From Bacteroides sp. (GTDB taxonomy: Bacteria > Bacteroidota > Bacteroidia > Bacteroidales > Bacteroidaceae), in NCBI GenBank assembly GCA_021203515.1, contig JAJQAY010000027.1:1-64000 (forward strand): a DNA stretch of 64,000 nt. The letters run 5' to 3'. Within the stretch, counting starts at the first letter, position 1; the number at the start of each line of letters is the position of its first letter. Both the position numbers and the translations under genes were made by a program. Below are positions 1-8,426 of the stretch, one piece after another. A model generated the notes under the pieces. The model searched no databases and was not told the DNA's origin. It saw only the letters and a list, made by a program, of their open reading frames with translations.

Positions 1-52
1 ATAAAGATACAACCTTTATTTGAATTATGCAAGATTAAAACAGGCAATTCCG

Positions 53-80
53 ATATTTAATATTTAATACTTAATACTTA
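53..80. repeat. Heptad-periodic spacer ending at the thiD start
   Basis: Four consecutive 7-base words fill positions 53-80: ATATTTA twice, then ATACTTA twice. They end four bases before the thiD start codon, so they occupy the place of the ribosome binding site. The same 7-base periodicity with other words recurs at many junctions of this window (24.6, 33.9, 37.7, 41.0, 54.5, 57.9, 59.5, 60.7, 61.0, 62.8 kb). Period and position are read directly; function is unknown. Confidence 0.75.
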
Positions 81-82
81 AA

Positions 83-874
83 ATGACTCCTCCTATTATC
101 CTTACCATTGCCGGCTCCGACTGTTCCGGCGGCGCAGGCATCCAAGCGGATATAAAGACCATTTCAGCCCTGAACGGCTATGCAGCTTCCGTCATCACAG
201 CCGTCACCGCACAAAATACGCTAGGCGTACAAGCCGTATTCCCTATTCCTGCCGACATTGTCCGCATACAGATAACCTCCGTCATGGACGACCTGCAACC
301 CGATGCAATTAAAATAGGTATGGTGCACGATGCTTCCATCGTATCCGTCATTGCCGAATGCCTGCGAAAATACCATCCCCGGTTTGTTGTCTACGACCCC
401 GTGATGGTTTCCACCAGCGGACGGCAACTGATGGCGGAAGACACCGTCAATGCTATTTGCGAGCAACTTTTTCCCCTCTGCACCCTGATAACACCGAACC
501 TGAACGAAGCAACCTTATTATCGGGACACGAAATCACGAGCGTGGAAGACATGCAGCAAGCCGCCTGCGAACTGAGCGACCGCCATCATACCTCCGTCCT
601 GATTAAGGGCGGACATCTGCCCGGCAACGAGATGTGTGATGTGCTCTACGACGGACATATCCATCTATTCAAGCAGGCTAAGATAGAGAGCCGTAACCTT
701 CATGGCACAGGATGCACGCTCTCTTCCGCCATCGCCACTTTCCTTGCCCGAGGATGCAGCCTCGAAAATGCTGTCCATCGAGCCAAGAATTACACAAGCA
801 CTGCCATCAGCCGCGGAAAAGAACTGCAAATCGGTCATGGGAACGGACCTTTGGCACACTTTCCCTATAGCTAA
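83..874 (+). CDS. thiD: Hydroxymethylpyrimidine/phosphomethylpyrimidine kinase
   Basis: ThiD phosphorylates 4-amino-5-hydroxymethyl-2-methylpyrimidine and then its monophosphate, giving the pyrimidine half of thiamine pyrophosphate in the cytosol. The 263-residue product has the usual family length. It carries the N-terminal ribokinase-fold motif GSDCSGGAGIQADIKT (about residues 11-26), a KGGH segment near residue 175, and the C-terminal anion-hole/catalytic motif GTGCTLSSAIATFLA (about residues 210-224). The start ATG directly follows a run of AT-rich 7-base words, with no Shine-Dalgarno sequence, as is common in Bacteroides. No other thiamine gene is visible here, so an operon further upstream cannot be judged. 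The following gene is convergent, and a 22-base periodic array lies between them. Confidence 0.95.
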   Translation: MTPPIILTIAGSDCSGGAGIQADIKTISALNGYAASVITAVTAQNTLGVQAVFPIPADIVRIQITSVMDDLQPDAIKIGMVHDASIVSVIAECLRKYHPRFVVYDPVMVSTSGRQLMAEDTVNAICEQLFPLCTLITPNLNEATLLSGHEITSVEDMQQAACELSDRHHTSVLIKGGHLPGNEMCDVLYDGHIHLFKQAKIESRNLHGTGCTLSSAIATFLARGCSLENAVHRAKNYTSTAISRGKELQIGHGNGPLAHFPYS

Positions 875-939
875 GATAATTCGTCCCACGGCTCTATAAA
901 TCAGAGCCTTGCATTTACCGATTTTTTTTCTCAGGATGT

Positions 940-1093
940 AAAAGCATTTACCTCGTAGTGTAACGCCTTTTACCTCGTAGTGTAACGCCCTTTACCTCGT
1001 AGTGTAAATGGAGTTACCACGAGGGGTAAATGGAGTTCCCCTCAGGAGAAAACGGAGTTCACCCCTGAGATAACGGACGTTTCCCCCTGAAGG
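940..1093. repeat. 22-base-period degenerate tandem array (island 1)
   Basis: Seven contiguous units of exactly 22 bases run from 940 to 1093 (starts 940, 962, 984, 1006, 1028, 1050, 1072). The first three share TTTACCTCGTAGTGTAA. The fourth reads largely as the reverse complement of the third. Units 4-6 begin AAATGGAGTT or AAACGGAGTT and then diverge. Individual units are dyads (TTAC with GTAA, TTACC with GGTAA, GTTTCC with GGAAC). The array lies between convergent thiD and the PatB-like gene; nothing else is seen in 875-1185. It does not look coding. Confidence 0.8.
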
Positions 1094-1185
1094 AACCGTA
1101 ATCCGGATTGTATCTCTTGAATTTATCTACCGGAGGCAACCGCGACTTTGCCGCATCATCCTAAAACAGACAGCAATAAATGACA

Positions 1186-2355
1186 TTAGATTATGGCTGT
1201 CCGGAGATACGCTTTCAGTCGGTTCAGACCGTCAATCAGCACCTGCCTGGGACAAGCAATATTGACACGTATAAATCCTTCACTGGCTTCTCCGTACATG
1301 CTTCCTTCATTTACCCAAATCCTCTCTTTCTCCAATAAGGTAGCCACAATCTCTTTCGAGGACTTTCCTAATATCTTACAATCTATCCACACCAGATAAG
1401 TGCCTTCCAGCACCACCACCGGGAATTGCGGAAGATGCTCGGCGAAATACGCTTTCAGGTAATTGTAATTCACGGACAAATAGTGTTTCAGTTTTTCCAA
1501 CCATTCTTCTCCCTCGTCATAAGCAGCTATCAAAGCTGCCACTCCAAACGGATTTACGTCACAAACTTCATTGACATTGATGGCCTTGTCTATTTTCATA
1601 CGCAGCGTTTCATCGGCCGAAATGATATTTGCTATCTGCAATCCTGCCAAGTTGAATGCCTTGCTTGGTGAAATGCAGGTTACGGAGTTCATCAGAAAAT
1701 CCTTTGAAATGGAAGCGAAAGGAGTATAAGCATGGCCCGGCAATACCAGTTCGCAATGGATTTCATCTGTAACGACCAATACATTGTTCCGGCAGCAGAT
1801 TTCACCCATGCGCATCAGCTCTTGTCGTGTCCAGACTCTTCCTGCCGGATTATACGGATTGCACAATAACATCAGTTTCACTCTGGGGTCCGAAGTTCTT
1901 TCTTCCAGACCTTCAAAATCAATCCGATACGTTTCATTCCTGTAAACAAGGGGCGCGGCTATCACATCGCAACCATTGTTGCGAATAGAAGAAAAGAAAC
2001 AATTATAAACCGGTGTCTGCACCGGCACCCTGTCGTCCGGGACGGTCAGAGCCTTGATTATGGCGGAAAGGGCCGGAACTACGCCCGAGGTATAGATAAT
2101 CCAATCCTTTTTTATCTGCCAGCCGTGTCGCCGGGAGAACCAGTTTATAACAGCTTCATAATAAGCAGCAGGCACTTTTGTGTAGCCGAAAATACCATGT
2201 TCCACCCGCTTGTGCAACGCTTCCACCACTGCGGGAGCCGTACGGAAATCCATATCGGCTACCCACATGGGAAGGACATCGTCTTCGTGGGCCGTATCCC
2301 ATTTATAGGAATTGGTTTCACGCCGGGGAACTATTCCATCGAAATTGTATTTCAT
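1186..2355 (-). CDS. PatB/MalY-family PLP-dependent aminotransferase / C-S lyase
   Basis: This is a 389-residue fold-type I pyridoxal-phosphate enzyme. Members of the MalY/PatB branch cleave the C-S bond of cystathionine or cysteine conjugates, giving pyruvate, ammonia and a thiol. The N-terminus (about residues 1-45, with NSYKWD and LPMWVADMDF) is characteristic of this branch. The PLP-binding lysine lies in SPSKAFNLAGLQ (about residues 230-241), preceded by CNPYNPAGRVW and VVTDEIHCEL. It is full length with no signal peptide, so cytosolic. Its ATG overlaps the stop of the upstream DUF3737 gene in an ATGA arrangement, which suggests translational coupling. Substrate cannot be told from sequence. 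Confidence 0.9.
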   Translation of the reverse strand: MKYNFDGIVPRRETNSYKWDTAHEDDVLPMWVADMDFRTAPAVVEALHKRVEHGIFGYTKVPAAYYEAVINWFSRRHGWQIKKDWIIYTSGVVPALSAIIKALTVPDDRVPVQTPVYNCFFSSIRNNGCDVIAAPLVYRNETYRIDFEGLEERTSDPRVKLMLLCNPYNPAGRVWTRQELMRMGEICCRNNVLVVTDEIHCELVLPGHAYTPFASISKDFLMNSVTCISPSKAFNLAGLQIANIISADETLRMKIDKAINVNEVCDVNPFGVAALIAAYDEGEEWLEKLKHYLSVNYNYLKAYFAEHLPQFPVVVLEGTYLVWIDCKILGKSSKEIVATLLEKERIWVNEGSMYGEASEGFIRVNIACPRQVLIDGLNRLKAYLRTAII

Positions 2356-3251
2356 GCGCTAAAGCAAGTCAGGTTATCCCACAAATGCAGCTCACAGTCG
2401 GCCGGAGCCTTGACGTTTTCGTCGATAATGATTTCACCGAAACTTTCAGCGGTAATGCTTCCGGTACGCGGATTTTTCACACTATGTATGGGGCCGTTGA
2501 TGGCGGCCTGCACGCCGGCGTATTCAAAGGCCAAGTCGCAATCATCGGCCATCGCACAATTCTCCATCACCAAGTCGCGGGCGTAGCAAAGGGGCTGAGT
2601 GCCTGAAATCTTGCAGTTCACCAGACGCAGGTTGTGGGAATGCCAACCCAGGTATTCACCGCTCAGTTCGGAGTCATACACCGTTACGTTTTCAGTGTTC
2701 CAAAAGGCATCCTTCGAGTTGATAACCGCATTGCGTATTTCTACGTTCTTGCAGTATTGGAAGGAGTAATTCCCATTCTGGCTGTAGTTCTCGATGCGGA
2801 TATTCTCGCCGTGCATGAACAGGTAATCGGCTTTGTCTATCTGCACATTTTTCAATACCACGTTACGGCAATGCCACAGGGTTTCCAGCGCATTGGGCAG
2901 TTGTACGTTCTCCAACTTTATCCCATCCATTTCACGGAACATCTTCGGAGCTTCTACCACCGTGTCCGTCATTTGCAGGTTCTGCGAATACCACAGGGCG
3001 GCGCGTGCTCCCTCTGTAAAGAAGCAATTGTTTATGATAAAGCCGTTGTTATGCCAGAAAGGGTATTTGCCTTCGAAGCGACAGTTCACCGCAATCAGGT
3101 TGCAGCATTCCTTCAAGGCCGATTCACCGGCATGAATGGTTACATTTTCCAGTTGCAAGTCGTGTGTTGCAAATAAAGGGCGTTCGCCTTCGTGCTCTTT
3201 GTTCTTTATTAATTCCATTGATTTGATTGATTTAATTATTTGATTATTCAT
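2352..3251 (-). CDS. DUF3737 family right-handed beta-helix protein
   Basis: The product is 299 residues, rich in short repeated strands such as LENVQL, LKNVQI, VEIRNAVI and LRLVNCKI, typical of a right-handed beta-helix, and matches the DUF3737 family as I recall it. Function is unknown; no signal peptide or catalytic motif is obvious. The chosen ATG at 3251 overlaps the stop of the upstream lipoprotein gene as ATGA, and the stop overlaps the PatB start in the same way, so three genes form a tight leftward cluster. An alternative start at 3218 (MELIKNKEHEGERPLF) fits the usual family N-terminus; the first 11 residues may not be real. Confidence 0.85.
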   Translation of the reverse strand: MNNQIIKSIKSMELIKNKEHEGERPLFATHDLQLENVTIHAGESALKECCNLIAVNCRFEGKYPFWHNNGFIINNCFFTEGARAALWYSQNLQMTDTVVEAPKMFREMDGIKLENVQLPNALETLWHCRNVVLKNVQIDKADYLFMHGENIRIENYSQNGNYSFQYCKNVEIRNAVINSKDAFWNTENVTVYDSELSGEYLGWHSHNLRLVNCKISGTQPLCYARDLVMENCAMADDCDLAFEYAGVQAAINGPIHSVKNPRTGSITAESFGEIIIDENVKAPADCELHLWDNLTCFSA

Positions 3252-3787
3252 TTTATAAAGGTTACAGTTACACTGCCCGAGCCGAGGGCGGATGCCAGTC
3301 CGGAAGGATTGTCCACACGTCCCAGGCGTGTATAGCTATAGGACGTTGAGAAAGTCTCATAAAAGAGTACCACGCACGAAGAGCCGTAAAGCATCAGGTC
3401 TCCAGTCCGGATAGTGCCGGGATTGGACGATGCCGTCGGCAGGCTTTCTTGCAAATAGTGATACTTTTCATTACCGTTCATTTCCGACATATTCACTGTC
3501 ATAGGCAACAGCGCCTTGAATGCCGTCGCTGTGGCATTATCTTCCAACGTTACATGGAACGAGGTGGAGCCTATGCTTATTTTCAGATTATTACTCATGG
3601 GATTATTGTCGTTTGGATTATTATCCGGTTCATCAGGATTATCATTGCCACCCGGTTCATCGGGATTGACGGGAGGAACAGGCTGTTCCGTATCCGGTGG
3701 AGTTGGAACAGGGACATCGGTACTGCACGCAGTGAAAACTACTGATAATGCCAGTGCCATCAAAATAGTCATTAAATAATATTTCAT
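3248..3787 (-). CDS. Lipoprotein with cyclophilin-like domain
   Basis: The 179-residue protein has a lipoprotein signal peptide (MKYYLMTILMALALSVVFTACS; lipid-modified Cys about 21). A low-complexity Pro/Asp/Asn/Glu linker follows (about residues 24-64, repeated NPDEP and PDNNPND), and then a cyclophilin-like beta-barrel domain (about residues 67-179, with TSFHVTLEDNATATAFKALLP and GDLMLYGSSCVVLFY). This domain resembles bacterial cyclophilin-like proteins of uncertain activity. It probably sits on the periplasmic or cell surface face. It is first in the three-gene leftward cluster with DUF3737 and the PatB-like lyase. The linker is a likely site of length variation between strains. Confidence 0.8.
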   Translation of the reverse strand: MKYYLMTILMALALSVVFTACSTDVPVPTPPDTEQPVPPVNPDEPGGNDNPDEPDNNPNDNNPMSNNLKISIGSTSFHVTLEDNATATAFKALLPMTVNMSEMNGNEKYHYLQESLPTASSNPGTIRTGDLMLYGSSCVVLFYETFSTSYSYTRLGRVDNPSGLASALGSGSVTVTFIK

Positions 3788-3818
3788 ATCTTCATCCGTT
3801 TTAATGATTAATTATCAA

Positions 3819-5018
3819 TCATGATACGATTTCCAGTTTTACTTGTTTGCGGAACTGTTTGGCCCGAATTCTCAATGCGACGAACACAACACTTATCACC
3901 AGAAACAACAGCGAGCCGAACACGGAATAGCGTGTACCTGAATAAGTGATGAACAGTCCACAGACTGCCGCACCTGTCGTTGTTCCCAGATTAGCGGACA
4001 AAAGATACAATCCGTTGGCAAAATCCGGCGCTTCGGGGGCGGCATCAGTTATCATATATTGCATGGTATTTTGGGCATATCCGGCAAGTATGCCAAGTAT
4101 AAGGATGATAATTGCCATAGCTACAATCCATCCCCCCCCAACGAGTACAAGCATATATAGGATGCGAACAACACAAACGGAATAAGTACCATGCTGCGTA
4201 TTGGGTTCACGGCAAGTTGCTTCCCGGCTACCACATTTCCCACGATATTGGCAAGGCCGTATATCAGCAGCATCGTGCTGATTACATTGTAGGAAACTTC
4301 CGTAACCGTCTTCAGGAAATCGGACATATAGCTGAAGAACCCGAATAGAGCACCGTTAATCAGTGTAACAGCAATAACGGAATACCACATGACTTTTTTC
4401 CTCAGCACACCCAGTTGTTCGCCATACGGCAACCTTTCCTTGACCGGCATGGAGGGCACAAAGAGAACCGTCGCCACCATCACCAGCGCATTGACCACTG
4501 TAAAGAACGCCATTCCAATGGTGAACGAAACCTCACTCGCAATGTAGCTCGTCACCGGCACTCCCAACACCATTCCGGCAGAGACACCGATAAAAAACCT
4601 TAGCGACAGCCTTCGACGCCTTTTCCTTGCTGACGGAAGCAGCAGCCACCGTAAAAGCCATGGAAACATAAACGGGATGCAGGAAAGCCGGAAGTGCCCG
4701 GGCTATCAGCAATACAGTGAAGTTGGACGTAAGCATCGAAATGATATTGCTCAATGTAAAGATGCCCAATGCCAACAATATGACTTTCTTGCGGTTTACA
4801 CCTGAAAAAAGTAAAAGGGTGACAGGAGCAGACAGGGCTACCACCAATGCGAATATACTAACCGTCCAACCTGCCTGGGGGACAGTAACATGAAAGGTTT
4901 CGGCAATCAGAGGCAATATGACGATTACACCCATCTTGGTATTGATAATTCCGAATACACCGACCGTGAGAATAAAGACGAGCAATGCGCCCGAATTGAG
5001 TTTACTTGATTGTGTCAT
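3819..5018 (-). pseudogene. MFS transporter (AraJ-like), broken by two frameshifts
   Basis: Three reading frames together encode one 12-segment major facilitator of about 400 residues. Positions 5018-4600 give the N-terminal half (MTQSSKLNSGALLVFILTVG, with MGVIVILPLI and the A-motif region). The frame then shifts at a T6 run on the coding strand (about 4596-4601) and continues as FIGVSAGMVLGVPVTSYIAS. It shifts again at a G8 run (about 4132-4139) and ends with IVAMAI to RKQVKLEIVS. The first shift fits one extra T; the second fits one missing or two extra G. Drug or sugar efflux is the usual role of relatives. It may be a pseudogene, a slippage-switched gene or a sequencing error. Confidence 0.8.
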
Positions 5019-5080
5019 AATCTATCTTATTCTTTATATTTTCCGACAGTGCAAAGGTCGGAAGAAACGTAAAAAGTCTT

Positions 5081-5209
5081 TGTAGACAGATTACGGATAT
5101 GATAACCCCAATTACAGATTTCACATAGCACCTGAAATTCTATTACCTTTTTTTGTATCCTGCCTAAAGAAACCGTAATTTGGGTTATGATGTCTGTAAT
5201 TTGTCTACC
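5081..5209. promoter_or_regulatory. Long imperfect inverted repeat between divergent genes
   Basis: Arms 5081-5122 and 5169-5209 are inverted copies of about 41 bases, separated by 46 bases. They include ATAACCCCAATTAC on one side against ATAACCCAAATTAC (reverse complement) on the other, and TAGACAGATTAC against TAGACAAATTAC. The pair lies between the MFS gene (leftward) and the DUF362 cluster (rightward). A Bacteroides -7-like box TACCTTTG follows at 5231-5238 and TATTTTTG at 5325-5332. It could be a two-site operator for a regulator of either transcript; this is inference. Confidence 0.55.
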
Positions 5210-5362
5210 TGACACAGGTGCAAAAGTTCTTACCTTTGCATCGAAATCACAAAATTGATTTCAAGGAGGTATATTGAGATAACGTTTTTATATCATATAC
5301 CTATAATTATTTAATTTTATCTGCTATTTTTGCACAAACTATCACTGAAAATAGGTATCTAC

Positions 5363-6484
5363 ATGGAAAAAGCAAAAGTATATTTTTCAGATTTACGTAC
5401 CTCTCCCACTTCCAATCTTCTGGATAAAATGGAACGGTTGTTGAAGCGTGCGGGTATCGGTGAACTTCCTTTAAAGGACAGTTTCACAGCTATTAAAATT
5501 CATTTCGGAGAACCGGGGAACCTTGCATACCTCCGCCCCAATTATGCAGCACGCATGGCAAATCTGCTTCGTAGCCTGGGAGCCAAACCTTTCCTCACGG
5601 ACTGCAATACACTCTATTCCGGACGCCGCGCCAATGCGGTAGACCATCTGCAAAGTGCGATGGAAAACGGATACAACCCTATATCCGCCCAATGCCAGGT
5701 CATCATCGGTGACGGACTGAAAGGTACGGACTACCGGGAAATCCCCCTGAACGGCGAATACTGCCCGGCACCCAAAATCGGTACGGCCATTGCCGATGCC
5801 GACGCCTTTATCAGCATGAACCACTTCAAGGGACATGAGCAGGCTGGATTTGGCGGTGCGCTGAAGAACATCGGTATGGGATGTGCCAGCGTGGGCGGAA
5901 AGCTAGAACTGCACAGCGCCTCCCAACCCAAAGTGGATACGGAAAACTGCATCGGTTGTAACATCTGTGTAAAGTACTGCGCCCACGATGCCATTCACCT
6001 CAATGCCAACCGCAAAGCGGAAATCGACTATGACAAGTGTGTGGGATGCGGGCAATGCGTAGCCTTGTGCCAGCATGACGGTGCCGTGATGGATGCCGAA
6101 GACACCTCCGAACGCCTGAACTACAAAATTGCCGAATATGCCCTTGCCGTCCTGAAAGGGAAACCGCATTTCCATATCAGCTTTATCATGAATGTATCGC
6201 CGGAATGCGATTGCTGGAACCATAACGATGCCGCCATCGTGCCCGACCTCGGCATACTTGCTTCGGCAGACCCCGTGGCGTTGGATAAGGCTTGTGCCGA
6301 TTTGGTGATAAAAGCACCGATACTGCACGGCGACAATCGCTTGGCAGCCACGCACGAGCACGACGACTTGTGCGGCCATGACAAGTTCCACCTGATGCAC
6401 CCCAACACGGACTGGCTGGCGGGACTCCGCCATGCCGAGAAGATAGGGCTGGGAACCATGGACTATGAACTGATAAAAATATAA
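5363..6484 (+). CDS. DUF362 protein with two [4Fe-4S] ferredoxin motifs
   Basis: The product from ATG 5363 (MEKAKVYFSD) is 373 residues. The DUF362 domain spans most of it (KIHFGEPGNLAYLRP near residue 45, the conserved NHFKGHEQAGFGGALKNIGMG near 155). It is interrupted by a bacterial ferredoxin insert at about residues 190-235 with two CxxCxxCxxxC clusters (CIGCNICVKYC and CVGCGQCVALC). No signal peptide is seen, so it is probably a cytosolic electron-transfer protein of unknown substrate. It heads a rightward cluster with a second, exported DUF362 protein and a fused polyferredoxin. An in-frame TTG 33 bases upstream is a weaker start because it overlaps a TATTTTTG -7 box. Confidence 0.85.
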   Translation: MEKAKVYFSDLRTSPTSNLLDKMERLLKRAGIGELPLKDSFTAIKIHFGEPGNLAYLRPNYAARMANLLRSLGAKPFLTDCNTLYSGRRANAVDHLQSAMENGYNPISAQCQVIIGDGLKGTDYREIPLNGEYCPAPKIGTAIADADAFISMNHFKGHEQAGFGGALKNIGMGCASVGGKLELHSASQPKVDTENCIGCNICVKYCAHDAIHLNANRKAEIDYDKCVGCGQCVALCQHDGAVMDAEDTSERLNYKIAEYALAVLKGKPHFHISFIMNVSPECDCWNHNDAAIVPDLGILASADPVALDKACADLVIKAPILHGDNRLAATHEHDDLCGHDKFHLMHPNTDWLAGLRHAEKIGLGTMDYELIKI

Positions 6485-6505
6485 CTAACACTTAATAATG
6501 TAGAA

Positions 6506-7015
6506 ATGGAAACATCCGCTAAACTTTACTCTTTGTCTTTCGGAAACGTAAAGACTTACTTGTTTGCCCTTTTATTCGTAGCTGGAAATATCGCTTTGCC
6601 GCAGCTTTGCCATCTGGTTCCTGCCGGCGGGCCGACCTTATTGCCGATTTACTTCTTTACGCTGATAGCTGCCTATAAATATGGTTTCCGCGTGGGACTG
6701 CTGACTGCGATATTATCTCCGGTCATCAATCATTTGCTGTTTGCCATGCCTGCCGCAGCCGTATTGCCTGCCATCCTGATTAAATCCGGGTTGCTGGCAG
6801 GAGCAGCCGCACTTGCAGCACGCTATGCCAAAAACGTTTCTTTGTGGGCACTGTTGCTCATCGTGCTTTCCTACCAGATTATAGGAACTGCCTTTGAATG
6901 GGCACTGTGCGGAAACTTCTTCCTTGCCGTGCAAGACTTCCGCATGGGCATTCCGGGAATGTTGCTCCAATGGTTCGGTGGCTATGCTTTGCTGAAGACT
7001 ATCGCTAAAGTGTAA
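6506..7015 (+). CDS. ECF-transporter S-component-like membrane protein
   Basis: This is a 169-residue integral membrane protein with about five hydrophobic helices (for example YLFALLFVAGNIALPQLCHL, LLPIYFFTLIAAYKYGFRVG, VLPAILIKSGLLAGAAAL). The length, helix number and short loops resemble substrate-binding S components of energy-coupling factor transporters, which capture vitamins or nucleobase-type molecules. No EcfA or EcfT gene is nearby, so it would have to share a remote energising module. It starts 21 bases after the first DUF362 gene and ends 9 bases before the phosphoribosyltransferase gene, so co-transcription is likely. Substrate is unknown; the neighbouring phosphoribosyltransferase hints at a base or precursor, which is inference. 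Confidence 0.65.
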   Translation: METSAKLYSLSFGNVKTYLFALLFVAGNIALPQLCHLVPAGGPTLLPIYFFTLIAAYKYGFRVGLLTAILSPVINHLLFAMPAAAVLPAILIKSGLLAGAAALAARYAKNVSLWALLLIVLSYQIIGTAFEWALCGNFFLAVQDFRMGIPGMLLQWFGGYALLKTIAKV

Positions 7016-7024
7016 GGAGAGCAT

Positions 7025-7420
7025 ATGGCAAAAACAATGGAAGAAGTGCTGGAACGCTTCCGTACTATCGAATTTCATGATGATTTTGATATGATTGTGG
7101 CAATTGCGAATGGCGGAATTGTTCCGGCGGGTATTATCAACCAACGCTTGCAAAAAGAGGTACATCTGTTGCGCATCAATCTGCGGGATGAATACCAGCA
7201 TCCCAAGTATGATACTCCCCTGTTGCTGGCACCGGTTGACTTTGAATTCAAAGGAAAAAGCATCTTATTGGTTGATGACCGCATAAAGACGGGTTCCACT
7301 ATCCGGCTGGCATGCGAATTACTGAAGGAAGCACGTATGATTAAAACCTTCGCGGTAAATGGTACGGCTGATTATGCACTGTTTGACGAGGCATGCTTCA
7401 AATTCCCATGGATACTATAG
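7025..7420 (+). CDS. Small phosphoribosyltransferase-family protein
   Basis: The 131-residue protein carries the type I phosphoribosyltransferase signature ILLVDDRIKTGSTIRLA (about residues 80-96), which binds the 5-phosphoribose diphosphate, and an N-terminal strand-loop MIVAIANGGIVPAGII (about residues 23-38) typical of the PPi loop. It is shorter than Hpt, Apt or PyrE and lacks an obvious hood domain, so the base specificity is not predictable and a regulatory or degenerate role is possible. It is translated 9 bases after the ECF-S-like gene and 39 bases before the Tat-dependent DUF362 gene. Confidence 0.75.
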   Translation: MAKTMEEVLERFRTIEFHDDFDMIVAIANGGIVPAGIINQRLQKEVHLLRINLRDEYQHPKYDTPLLLAPVDFEFKGKSILLVDDRIKTGSTIRLACELLKEARMIKTFAVNGTADYALFDEACFKFPWIL

Positions 7421-7459
7421 AATTGATAACTCCTAATTCTCACACAAAAAGAAAGCCTT

Positions 7460-8395
7460 ATGGACAGAAGGGATTTTTTGAAAACATTGGCGGTAGCCGG
7501 AGCAGCAATGACAATACAACGTTCGGAAGCCATGGATGTATTGGCACAGACTTTTACCAATGCCGGTGGTGATAAGACAGACCTCGTTGCCGTGATGGGC
7601 GGTGAACCGGAAGTGATGTTCCGGCGTGCAATTGCTGAAATGGGCGGAATGAAGAATTTCGTCAAGCCGGGACAGAAGGTAGCTATAAAGCCCAATATCG
7701 GTTGGGACAAAGTCCCTGAACTGGCAGGCAATACCAATCCCAAACTGGTGACGGAGATTATCAAGCAGTGCTTCGCTGCCGGAGCAAAAGAAGTCACCGT
7801 CTTTGACCACACCTGCGACGACTGGCAGAAATGTTATAAGAACAGCGGCATCGAAGCGGCAGCCAAAGCAGCCGGTGCTAAGGTCATGCCTGCCCATCTG
7901 GAAAGTTATTACCGCCCGATATCCTTGCCCAAGGGTAAGAAAATGAAAAATGCCAAAGTACATGAGGCCATTCTGGACAGTGATGCCTGGATTAACGTCC
8001 CTATCCTGAAAAACCACGGTGGTGCCAATCTGACCATTTCTATGAAAAACCACATGGGGATTGTTTGGGACCGCGGCTACTTTCACCAGAATGACTTGCA
8101 ACAGTGCATTGCCGACATCTGCACCTTGCAGAAGAAGGCTGTGCTGAATGTGGTGGATGCCTACCGCATCCTCAAAACCAACGGGCCGCGCGGTCGTTCG
8201 GCTTCGGACGTGGTGCTGACAAAGGGATTGTTTATATCACAGGATATAGTAGCGGTAGATACAGCCGCCGCCAAATTCTTCAACCAAGTGCGCGAAATGC
8301 CGCTGGACACCGTAGGGCATCTGGCTAACGGACAGGCGCTGAATATCGGTACTATGGACTTGGATAAGCTGAACGTGAAGCGCATTAAAATCTAA
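7460..8395 (+). CDS. Exported DUF362 protein with twin-arginine signal
   Basis: The 311-residue product begins MDRRDFLKTLAVAGAAMTIQ, a textbook twin-arginine (RRDFLK) signal followed by a hydrophobic stretch, so it is predicted to be exported already folded. The mature part is a DUF362 domain (VAIKPNIGWDKVPELAG near residue 74, ILKNHGGANLTISMKNHMG near 183, VDTAAAKFFN near 267). It has no ferredoxin insert, unlike its paralogue at 5.4 kb. Tat export usually implies a bound cofactor. The neighbouring fused polyferredoxin at 8.4 kb is a plausible electron partner on the periplasmic side. Whether this strain has a Tat translocon cannot be seen here. Confidence 0.85.
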   Translation: MDRRDFLKTLAVAGAAMTIQRSEAMDVLAQTFTNAGGDKTDLVAVMGGEPEVMFRRAIAEMGGMKNFVKPGQKVAIKPNIGWDKVPELAGNTNPKLVTEIIKQCFAAGAKEVTVFDHTCDDWQKCYKNSGIEAAAKAAGAKVMPAHLESYYRPISLPKGKKMKNAKVHEAILDSDAWINVPILKNHGGANLTISMKNHMGIVWDRGYFHQNDLQQCIADICTLQKKAVLNVVDAYRILKTNGPRGRSASDVVLTKGLFISQDIVAVDTAAAKFFNQVREMPLDTVGHLANGQALNIGTMDLDKLNVKRIKI

Positions 8396-8426
8396 AAAGA
8401 GACGGCACTCAAAGAAAGACAGACTC

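Noticed and set aside
940..1093. CRISPR array
   Set aside because: Units are contiguous without spacers of constant length, diverge progressively and lack cas genes nearby.
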